Source: Eggerthellales bacterium UBA948 (GTDB lineage: Bacteria; Actinomycetota; Coriobacteriia; Coriobacteriales; UBA8131). Taken from it: a stretch of 5,258 bases of DNA. A program made the position numbers and the translations under genes. This document shows positions 1-5,258 of the stretch, in pieces (within the stretch, counting starts at the first letter, position 1; each line of letters opens with the position of its first letter). The notes under the pieces are model-generated. The model had not been told where the DNA came from. It was given only the letters and a program-made list of their open reading frames with translations, and ran no database searches. The DNA lies in NCBI GenBank assembly GCA_002293265.1, contig DBCW01000001.1, positions 2,317 through 7,574 on the forward strand, given 5' to 3'.

Positions 1-322
1 AACCACATGGACCAATATCAGCAAGTACGTGTTGAGGTGAGGCTTGTTTTGCCAGTCTGACTGCTGCGCGATTGAACTCCTCAACGTGATCTTCAAGACC
101 ATAATCGGCAAGCTTGGCTCTGGTGCCACCAAAAGAATTCGTTGTTATAGCTTGTGCTCCCGCAAGAATGTATGATTCATGAATGCCTAATATCATTTCC
201 GGATCCATAACATTTAAAAGCATGCCGCACTCGTCAGTTGGTATACCCGCACGTTGAAGCATGGTACCCATTGCGCCATCAACAACGATCATATCCTTTT
301 CCAGACGTAGCCGTAAATCCAT
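1..322 (-). CDS. Homocysteine S-methyltransferase domain protein (MetH-type), N-terminal part
   Basis: This is the first 107 codons of a gene that runs off the left edge. The family binds homocysteine through zinc in a TIM barrel and transfers a methyl group to it, making methionine in the cytoplasm. Visible family motifs are DGAMGTMLQ at residues 15-23, TNSFGGTRAKL at 61-71 (the family's TNTFG-N/S-R block) and ADIGPCG at 101-107 (the usual xxIGPxG strand). The zinc-binding cysteines lie further downstream and cannot be checked. The ATG at 320-322 is supported by a GGAGG (minus strand, 331-335) eight bases upstream and by the family motif beginning about 15 residues in. It is divergent from the asp23 operon. 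It could be full-length cobalamin-dependent MetH, a short MetH fragment as in some anaerobes, or a YitJ-like fusion with methylenetetrahydrofolate reductase; the fragment cannot separate these. The domain call is secure, the exact enzyme is not. Confidence 0.9.
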   Translation of the reverse strand, partial: MDLRLRLEKDMIVVDGAMGTMLQRAGIPTDECGMLLNVMDPEMILGIHESYILAGAQAITTNSFGGTRAKLADYGLEDHVEEFNRAAVRLAKQASPQHVLADIGPCG

Positions 323-350
323 TCTTATAACCTCCGGTCATATTATTTAA

Positions 351-367
351 GGAAGTGCCGATTTATT
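351..367 (+). repeat. Short intergenic element, copy 1 (GGAAGTGCCGATTTATT)
   Basis: The first 13 bases are identical to 2546-2558, and 16 of 17 bases match over the full span. Here it lies in the divergent intergenic region, about 100 bases upstream of the asp23 start and just upstream of the metH-like ribosome binding site on the other strand. It is not a palindrome and forms no clear hairpin. Function is unknown; a protein-binding site or a small dispersed repeat are both possible. Confidence 0.45.
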
Positions 368-396
368 ACTCATGATAATCAATCAACCTTTTCAAA

Positions 397-405
397 TGAT
401 ATACT
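397..405 (+). promoter_or_regulatory. Candidate extended -10 promoter for the asp23-fakA-recG operon
   Basis: TGATATACT matches the housekeeping-sigma extended -10 pattern TG-n-TATAAT, with hexamer TATACT at 400-405 (five of six consensus bases). No good -35 hexamer is seen 16-18 bases upstream, which is tolerated when the TG extension is present. Transcription would begin near 412 and give a leader of about 58 nt before the asp23 start. This is a pattern match only. Confidence 0.4.
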
Positions 406-469
406 ATGTTGAATTTAATTCATAAAAGGTTCCGAAATATCTCCGGTCACATCTCATGGAGGCATAGCA

Positions 470-838
470 ATGACTGAAGAAAAAAATATCTCTATTGCCG
501 GTGATCTGATCATCGCCGATGCAGTAATTGCAGAGCTTGCGGGCTATGCAGCACTGGAAAATTACGGTGTGGTAGGTATGGCTGCACCAAATGTTCAAGA
601 TGGGTTTGCAAAACTTCTGCCAATGCGAAAACTACAACGAGGCATAGTTCTTAGATTTGATGACGAAAATAGAGTTACTGTCGATCTGCACGTGATTATC
701 GAAAACGGCACAAATCTATCGGTCGTATCGCATAACCTTGCCGACAGTGTTCGCTATTCTTTGGAACATTATGCGCAAGTTAGAGTTGCAGATGTTTTTA
801 TTCATGTTGAAGGCATTCACGTAAAGAAGGCCAATTAG
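470..838 (+). CDS. Asp23/Gls24 family envelope stress response protein (YloU-like)
   Basis: This 122-residue protein has the usual length for the short YloU branch of the Asp23/Gls24 (DUF322) family. The family pattern is visible: an N-terminal strand and helix (GDLIIADAVIAELAGYAALE, about residues 11-30), a GVVGM segment at 33-37, the conserved strand VDLHVIIENGTN at 71-82, and a closing strand near VADVFIHVEGIHV. There is no signal peptide or membrane segment, so it is cytoplasmic or recruited to the membrane by a partner. Family members are abundant in Gram-positive bacteria and linked to alkaline or cell-envelope stress in Staphylococcus, but the molecular role is not established. The ATG has a strong GGAGG at 458-462, seven bases upstream. 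It is first in the rightward operon and sits 22 bases before fakA, the standard pairing (yloU-yloV in Bacillus subtilis). Family assignment is firm; function is uncertain. Confidence 0.93.
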   Translation: MTEEKNISIAGDLIIADAVIAELAGYAALENYGVVGMAAPNVQDGFAKLLPMRKLQRGIVLRFDDENRVTVDLHVIIENGTNLSVVSHNLADSVRYSLEHYAQVRVADVFIHVEGIHVKKAN

Positions 839-860
839 ACTTATAGCCGGGAGGATCTTT

Positions 861-2519
861 GTGAAGATCACTACTACACCTACAGATTTTATACCTCACA
901 TTGCTGCAGCTGTTAAAACGCTTGCCGATCACAAAGATGAGGTCAACAAACTAAACGTGTTTCCGGTTCCGGATGGGGACACAGGCACAAATATATCGCT
1001 GACTATGGATGCGGTGTTAAGTGAGCTTGCGGCATTACCTAAATCTGCGACTTCTGCAGACGTGCGCAAAGCTATAACACACGGATCGCTTATGGGAGCA
1101 CGTGGCAACTCGGGTGTTATCAGCTCACAGATTCTCAGAGGCCTTTGTGAAGGACTAGAGGGCGTAGAGACTTTTGATACTGCCGGTGTTAGTGCGGCTT
1201 TAGAAAAGTCAGTCGAAGTTGCGTTCAGCGCTGTTAGAAAGCCTGTCGAGGGTACAATCCTTACAGTGCTTCGCGATGTTGCTGAGGCTGCAACTGAGCT
1301 TTCGGCCAACGCTGTTTCTTTACAAGAATTCCTTGTGGGTATTAGGGATGCCGCCTATGTTTCTGTAAGAAACACACCTGAATTGCTGCCCATATTAAAG
1401 GAGAACGGCGTTGTTGATGCCGGAGGATACGGACTTGCGCTTCTGATAGATGGCTTTGTATCATCTATGACCGGAGAGCGCAGCGTAGAAGTTGAACTGG
1501 GCATGCCTACCGGCGATGTTGGCAAAGTTGCTATCGAGCAGATCAACGACTGGGAGGGAAGCGAGTATCTTTACTGCACGGAGTTTCTTTTCAGAAGTGA
1601 CGACCTTGATGTATCGGCAACACAAGATTTCTTAACCACAATGGGTGATTGTGATCTTTTGGTAGGTACTCATCCTGATTTTAAAATACATGTTCACACA
1701 AACGACCCCGGCTCAGTACTCAGTTATATGACCGATCGCGGACAAGTATCGGAAGTTCACATTCACAACATGCGGCTTCAAAGTGCAGATCGTCTGGCAA
1801 CAATTTCTGAGGATGCAACATCAGTCGCAAGTGCAGCAACAGAAAATATTGAAGAAGAAAAGAAATTTGGCTTTGTTGCGGTATCGTCCGGAAAAGGCAT
1901 GGACAACATTTTGAAATCTCTTGGAGTTGACCAGATAGTAGGCGGCGGACAGACCATGAACCCCTCCACAAAAGATCTGCTCAGTGCAATAGGAAATGTT
2001 AAGGCCGATAATGTATTCATATTCCCGAATAATAAGAATATCGTAATGGCTGCAACAGCTGCTGCTGAGTTTAGTGAGAAGCGAACAAGAGTGATACCTA
2101 CCATAAGTGTTCCGCAGTCCTTCTCGGCATTATTTATTGTTGATCAAGAAGCTTCGTTTGATGAAAACGTTGAGGCGATGATGGACTCGATTAGCGCAGT
2201 AAAAAGCGCTGAGGTAACACTGGCCATCAAAGACGCTAAAACGGATAAAGGTGACATTATTAAGGATGGCGACACCATTGGTCTTATTGATGACAAAATA
2301 GAGGTCGTCGGCAAAGATGTTGAAGAAGTGACCTTAGATCTGGTTAGGTTGTTAGCAGAAAAAGATGCGGACACGCTCACAATACTTGCCGGTGCTGATA
2401 TGGCTCAGGATGAATTTGAAGAGTTGTTAGCAAAGATAGAAGATGAGTGTCCTGATATTGAGATAGACGCACATCGTGGCGAGCAACCTTTGTATCCAAT
2501 AGTGATGTCAGCGGAGTAG
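861..2519 (+). CDS. fakA: Fatty acid kinase catalytic subunit FakA (DhaL/DAK domain, YloV)
   Basis: FakA phosphorylates fatty acids held by a FakB (DegV-family) carrier, making acyl-phosphate for phospholipid synthesis from exogenous fatty acids. At 552 residues it has the family's usual length and three parts. The N-terminal DhaL kinase domain (about 1-200) carries PVPDGDTGTN at 35-44, whose aspartates bind magnesium-ATP, GARGNSGV at 79-86, PVEGT at 128-132 and DAGGYGL at 186-192. The middle domain contains Cys239 and the pair His277/His279 in KIHVHTNDPG, matching the zinc ligands described for Staphylococcus aureus FakA. After a linker near 310-335, the C-terminal DegV-like domain (about 335-552) shows GGGQTMNPS and FPNNKNI and ends in the typical GEQPLYPIVMS segment. 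The GTG start has a GGGAGG at 849-854, six bases upstream, and the next residues fit the family start. No fakB is in this window, so the carrier must be encoded elsewhere. All key residues are intact. Confidence 0.95.
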   Translation: MKITTTPTDFIPHIAAAVKTLADHKDEVNKLNVFPVPDGDTGTNISLTMDAVLSELAALPKSATSADVRKAITHGSLMGARGNSGVISSQILRGLCEGLEGVETFDTAGVSAALEKSVEVAFSAVRKPVEGTILTVLRDVAEAATELSANAVSLQEFLVGIRDAAYVSVRNTPELLPILKENGVVDAGGYGLALLIDGFVSSMTGERSVEVELGMPTGDVGKVAIEQINDWEGSEYLYCTEFLFRSDDLDVSATQDFLTTMGDCDLLVGTHPDFKIHVHTNDPGSVLSYMTDRGQVSEVHIHNMRLQSADRLATISEDATSVASAATENIEEEKKFGFVAVSSGKGMDNILKSLGVDQIVGGGQTMNPSTKDLLSAIGNVKADNVFIFPNNKNIVMAATAAAEFSEKRTRVIPTISVPQSFSALFIVDQEASFDENVEAMMDSISAVKSAEVTLAIKDAKTDKGDIIKDGDTIGLIDDKIEVVGKDVEEVTLDLVRLLAEKDADTLTILAGADMAQDEFEELLAKIEDECPDIEIDAHRGEQPLYPIVMSAE

Positions 2520-2545
2520 CAGATTTTTTTAGCGCCAATTCTTAG

Positions 2546-2562
2546 GGAAGTGCCGATTAATT
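2546..2562 (+). repeat. Short intergenic element, copy 2 (GGAAGTGCCGATTAATT)
   Basis: This is the second copy of the element at 351-367, in the same orientation, with one mismatch in 17 bases. It fills the centre of the 52-nt fakA-recG gap and ends directly before the recG ribosome binding site, so within the operon it would be part of the transcript. A five-base inverted pair (CAATT 2536-2540, AATTG 2559-2563) flanks it but the loop is 18 nt and the stem is weak. Confidence 0.45.
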
Positions 2563-2566
2563 GAGG
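2563..2566 (+). promoter_or_regulatory. Ribosome binding site supporting the GTG start of recG
   Basis: GAGG lies five bases before the GTG at 2572. It is shorter than the GGAGG-type sites of asp23 and fakA, but it decides the start: the alternative in-frame ATG at 2641 (residue 24) has no purine-rich site before it. Confidence 0.55.
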
Positions 2567-2571
2567 ACAGC

Positions 2572-4797
2572 GTGGCTGAAAAAGTTGTAGCAAGTCGCGA
2601 TAAGCAGACAGTTCTTCTTGACCACGATCTGTCTGCGATAATGCCGCTTTCATCGCGTAGACTAAAAGGAATGACCAGACTTGGGGTGACTACGCTACGC
2701 GACTTAGTCAATTTTTATCCGTTCAGGTATAACGATTTCTCACAAGTGGTTCCCATCACCGGCGCTGTTTTAGGTACTCAGGCAACGATACTTGGAACCA
2801 TTAAAGAAGTCAGGATCAAACGCCCTCGTAAACGATTGTTTATTTTAGAGGCTTTAGTTTCCGATGACACCGGTGTAGTGGTAGTTACTTGGTTTAATCA
2901 GCCGTGGATGCAAAAGTCAATTGTCAAGGATGCCAGAATTATTATCAAAGGAACCATCGAGCACAACTATGGTTTTTATAGAATGTCTTCTCCGCTTCAT
3001 ACGATTTTGAGTGATGAAGATAAGGCTGGCGGCATCATGCCTGTTTATCATGCGAACTCCGACATTACGGCTGGCTGGGTAATACATGCGATCGCCGATG
3101 CTTTTGCTAAATTACCGGCACTTTTAGACCCTCTGCCTGTAAATCTTCGCAATGAGCATGGACTAATGAGTCGTCACGCCGCTTTAAAGGCAATTCATAA
3201 TCCTGCTAATGATAAGGAGAGGCGTGAAGCCAGAGTGCGTTTGGCATTTGAAGAGATTTTGATTTTTCAATTATATATGCAACAAAAAAGACGCAACCAG
3301 GACAAAATCTTAACACCAACATTGCATGTAACAGATGGAAAAGCGCTAAATGCGCTAAGGGTGTCCTTACCGTTCACATTAACGGCCGATCAGGATAGAT
3401 CTGTCGCCGAGATACTCAATGATATGGCTAGCCCGGTTGTGATGAATAGACTTTTGCTTGGTGATGTGGGTTCGGGAAAAACAATAGTTGCTGCGCTTGC
3501 ACTTGCTGCCTCAAGTGATGGAGGACATCAGGCAGTCATGATGGCACCAACTGAAGTTCTGGCGGAACAATACGCGAAAAAGATCGGATCGCTGTTTGAC
3601 GCTATCGGCATACCTTGGGCACTGTTAACATCTTCAACTAAGCCTAAAGACAGAAGCAGCTTATTGGAATCGTTGGCCACGGGAAATATTGCTGTATTGT
3701 TTGGAACACATGCCTTGATAGAAGCTGACGTAGTCTTTAGCGATTTGGCACTAGCTATAATCGACGAGCAGCATCGCTTTGGTGTAAATCAACGCCATGC
3801 TCTTCTGCAAAAGGGCAGTGGTGTGGATTTCCTCTCAATGACCGCAACACCGATACCGCGTTCTTTAGCATTAACGATTTATGGTGATATGGATACGTCC
3901 TACATACGATCAAAGCCGCAAGTGGACACCATCACAACTACAAAGATCATAAATCGAAAAGATATTCGTTTTGCTTACGACGCAATACGTGAAGCAATAA
4001 AACACGGAGAACAGGCCTACATAGTCTGTCCGCTTATAAGCTCACCTGATGCCTCAGGGGCAACAGCTGTATCAAAAGCTAAGTCAGATATAGACGAAAT
4101 TGCAGAGGATGACGATACGCCAATTGAATTATTAACCGAATTTTCGCAAGACCAAGATGGCGACCACATCAAGGCTGCCGAGCAAGAGGTTCGCTACTTG
4201 CAAAACATTGTTTTTCCTGAGCGTAATATTGCTCTGATGACATCTAAGCTTAAAAGTACTGATAAACGGCGTGTGATGGATGAGTTTCGCACAGGCAATG
4301 TAGATGTCTTGGTCTCAACTACAGTTGTGGAAGTAGGCATAGATGTCGAGAATGCGACTGTGATGGTAATACAAGATGCGGATCGATTTGGCTTATCACA
4401 ACTTCATCAACTGAGAGGACGTGTTGGTAGAGGCAAAAAAAATGGTGCGGTCTTTTTAGTTACCGGTACCCAAAATGAAGAATCGCTTAAAAGACTAAAA
4501 GCAATGGAAAAGAGCTCGGATGGATTTAAACTTGCGGAGTACGACTTGGCACTAAGACGTGAGGGTGACATATTGGGCAGTCGTCAACATGGTGAGGCCA
4601 TACTAAGGTTGGTAAACGTAATAAATGATGCCGAGTTAATAGAACGTGCACACAAAGTAGCATCTAAAATGCTTGATGATGATCCAAACTTGTGTGCGCT
4701 CGATAATCAACATCTTGGCTATGAGCTCGAGATTTTATTTAGTGCTTACGAAAATATAACGGAGTCTGCAAGCAACCCGAATACGAGGTCATCTTAA
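2572..4797 (+). CDS. recG: ATP-dependent DNA helicase RecG
   Basis: RecG is a superfamily 2 double-stranded DNA translocase that regresses stalled replication forks and remodels branched DNA. The N-terminal part has the RLKGMTRLGVTTLRDLVNFYP start and the OB-fold wedge domain (about 60-150). Helicase motifs follow: Walker A GDVGSGKT at 297-304, DEQHRFG from 398, MTATPIP at 423-429, TVVEVGIDV at 584-592 and QLRGRVGRG at 613-621, so ATPase residues are intact. The translocation region reads LRREGDILGSRQHG at 661-674; RREGD replaces the RGPGE of Escherichia coli RecG and recalls actinobacterial homologues. At 741 residues it exceeds E. coli RecG (693), largely through an acidic segment at about 490-532 after CPLI. 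The usual LHGRMK appears as MTSKLK at 556-561. The GTG start is chosen on the GAGG at 2563-2566; a start at residue 24 (ATG 2641) is possible but lacks such a site. It follows fakA by 52 nt and abuts rsmD. Confidence 0.96.
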   Translation: MAEKVVASRDKQTVLLDHDLSAIMPLSSRRLKGMTRLGVTTLRDLVNFYPFRYNDFSQVVPITGAVLGTQATILGTIKEVRIKRPRKRLFILEALVSDDTGVVVVTWFNQPWMQKSIVKDARIIIKGTIEHNYGFYRMSSPLHTILSDEDKAGGIMPVYHANSDITAGWVIHAIADAFAKLPALLDPLPVNLRNEHGLMSRHAALKAIHNPANDKERREARVRLAFEEILIFQLYMQQKRRNQDKILTPTLHVTDGKALNALRVSLPFTLTADQDRSVAEILNDMASPVVMNRLLLGDVGSGKTIVAALALAASSDGGHQAVMMAPTEVLAEQYAKKIGSLFDAIGIPWALLTSSTKPKDRSSLLESLATGNIAVLFGTHALIEADVVFSDLALAIIDEQHRFGVNQRHALLQKGSGVDFLSMTATPIPRSLALTIYGDMDTSYIRSKPQVDTITTTKIINRKDIRFAYDAIREAIKHGEQAYIVCPLISSPDASGATAVSKAKSDIDEIAEDDDTPIELLTEFSQDQDGDHIKAAEQEVRYLQNIVFPERNIALMTSKLKSTDKRRVMDEFRTGNVDVLVSTTVVEVGIDVENATVMVIQDADRFGLSQLHQLRGRVGRGKKNGAVFLVTGTQNEESLKRLKAMEKSSDGFKLAEYDLALRREGDILGSRQHGEAILRLVNVINDAELIERAHKVASKMLDDDPNLCALDNQHLGYELEILFSAYENITESASNPNTRSS
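4785..4789 (+). promoter_or_regulatory. Ribosome binding site of rsmD inside the end of recG
   Basis: GAGGT lies eight bases before the GTG at 4798, within the last codons of recG. With the recG TAA directly followed by the rsmD GTG, this arrangement favours translational coupling of the two genes. Confidence 0.6.
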
Positions 4798-5258
4798 GTG
4801 TCTAAGATTCGTATCATTTCGGGAAAGTATGGAGGCTTAAATATCAACGCCGTAAGCGGAAGGTCCACAAGACCAACGACTGATCGCGTGAGAGAAGCAT
4901 GGGCGAGCACCATTACTTCTTTGTCTGAAAATGGCTTTGATGGTCTAAAGGTTTTAGATGCGTTTGCCGGCAGTGGTGCCCTTGGCTTTGAGGCACTTTC
5001 CAGAGGCGCAGAACATGTTGTTTTTTGCGAGAAGAATCAAAATGCAATCAAGACTTTGCGCACGAATGTTACGACCCTGGGTTTAAGAAGCAATGAAGTA
5101 GAAGTGATCAGAGCCGATACCTTTAATGTGCCTTTGAACAATTCGCTACTTCAACATGCACCATTTGATTTGGTGTGCCTGGATCCACCATACATGATTA
5201 AGACAGATAAGATCAAACAGCTGTTGGTAGATTTGAGTAAAAAAAATTTCCTGGCAAA
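4798..5258 (+). CDS. rsmD: 16S rRNA (guanine(966)-N(2))-methyltransferase RsmD, 3' end cut by window
   Basis: RsmD transfers a methyl group from S-adenosylmethionine to N2 of G966 (E. coli numbering) of 16S rRNA during small-subunit assembly. The visible 153 residues are read from the GTG immediately after the recG stop; the frame stays open to the window edge. They contain the family start KIRIISGKYGG, the diagnostic RPTTDRVREA at 25-34, the SAM-binding motif I VLDAFAGSGALGFEALSRGA at 52-71, an acidic residue E78 at the end of the next strand, and the catalytic DPPY at 129-132. The family is usually about 180-200 residues, so only some 30-45 are missing. The zero-nucleotide junction with recG and the internal GAGGT fix the start. 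In many Gram-positive genomes coaD follows; that lies outside the window. Confidence 0.95.
   Translation, partial: MSKIRIISGKYGGLNINAVSGRSTRPTTDRVREAWASTITSLSENGFDGLKVLDAFAGSGALGFEALSRGAEHVVFCEKNQNAIKTLRTNVTTLGLRSNEVEVIRADTFNVPLNNSLLQHAPFDLVCLDPPYMIKTDKIKQLLVDLSKKNFLA

Noticed and set aside
351..363. GCCGATT core as a sigma-28 flagellar promoter
   Set aside because: The -10-like core resembles GCCGATAA, but neither copy has TAAA about 15 bases upstream, and the downstream genes are not motility genes.
340..420. Promoter for the metH-like gene on the minus strand
   Set aside because: AT-rich hexamers such as TAATAA and a TTGAAA are present on the minus strand, but no pair has acceptable spacing, so I could not choose one.
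332..449. Nine-base direct repeat CTCCGGTCA at 332-340 and 441-449
   Set aside because: Short, and the first copy is largely explained by the ribosome binding site of the minus-strand gene.
441..462. CTCC (441-444) pairing with GGAG (458-461) to hide the asp23 ribosome binding site
   Set aside because: Only a four-base stem is possible; too weak to claim regulation.
456..467. Minimal upstream reading frame ATG GAG GCA TAG over the asp23 ribosome binding site
   Set aside because: It has no ribosome binding site of its own and arises from the GGAGG sequence; most likely coincidence.
323..469. SAM, cobalamin or T-box type riboswitch before the metH-like gene
   Set aside because: The intergenic region is only 147 nt, is shared with a divergent promoter and shows no conserved stems or motifs of those classes.
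929..1309. Antisense reading frame of 126 codons within fakA
   Set aside because: It is opposite a well-supported gene, has low-complexity Ser/Ala-rich composition and no recognisable motif; a shadow of the fakA codon pattern. The other antisense frames in fakA and recG were rejected likewise.
2520..2531. Run of seven T after the fakA stop, a possible intrinsic terminator
   Set aside because: No convincing GC-rich hairpin precedes the T run, and the downstream gene belongs to the conserved operon order.

Overview
The window is an ordinary-looking bacterial chromosomal segment of modest GC content, coding almost throughout. A partial homocysteine S-methyltransferase domain gene lies on the minus strand at the left edge. 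Four genes follow on the plus strand: an Asp23/Gls24 (YloU-like) gene, a DAK-family fatty acid kinase gene (fakA/yloV), recG, and the first 153 codons of rsmD, which is cut by the right edge. The order asp23 - fakA - recG - rsmD is a widely conserved cluster in Gram-positive lineages (Firmicutes and several actinobacterial classes). The RecG C-terminal motif reads LRREGDILG rather than the proteobacterial LRGPGEFLG form. From memory, the RREGD form is typical of actinobacterial RecG. Together with the AT-leaning composition, this suggests a deep-branching or anaerobic actinobacterium (Coriobacteriia or relatives), but the assignment is an inference.

Layout: 1-322 (minus) is the N-terminal part of a MetH-type homocysteine-binding domain. 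323-469 is a divergent intergenic region holding a plausible extended -10 promoter for the rightward operon, both ribosome binding sites and the first copy of a short repeated element. 470-838 is Asp23; 861-2519 is FakA; 2520-2571 is a 52-nt gap with the second copy of the element; 2572-4797 is RecG; 4798-5258 is RsmD, whose start codon directly abuts the recG stop codon.

The rightward genes look like one operon: gaps are 22, 52 and 0 nt, and no convincing terminator lies between them. Their products are not in one pathway. Asp23 is an envelope/stress-associated protein, FakA phosphorylates exogenous fatty acids together with a FakB (DegV) partner not encoded here, RecG remodels stalled replication forks, and RsmD methylates 16S rRNA. 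The divergent gene belongs to one-carbon/methionine metabolism.

I found no evidence for a new defence, mobile or RNA-guided system. The points worth a second look are a 13-bp identical element (16 of 17 bp over a longer span) in the two larger intergenic gaps, an acidic insertion and altered helicase motifs in RecG, the absence of fakB, and a metH-like gene where Firmicutes usually have rpmB.
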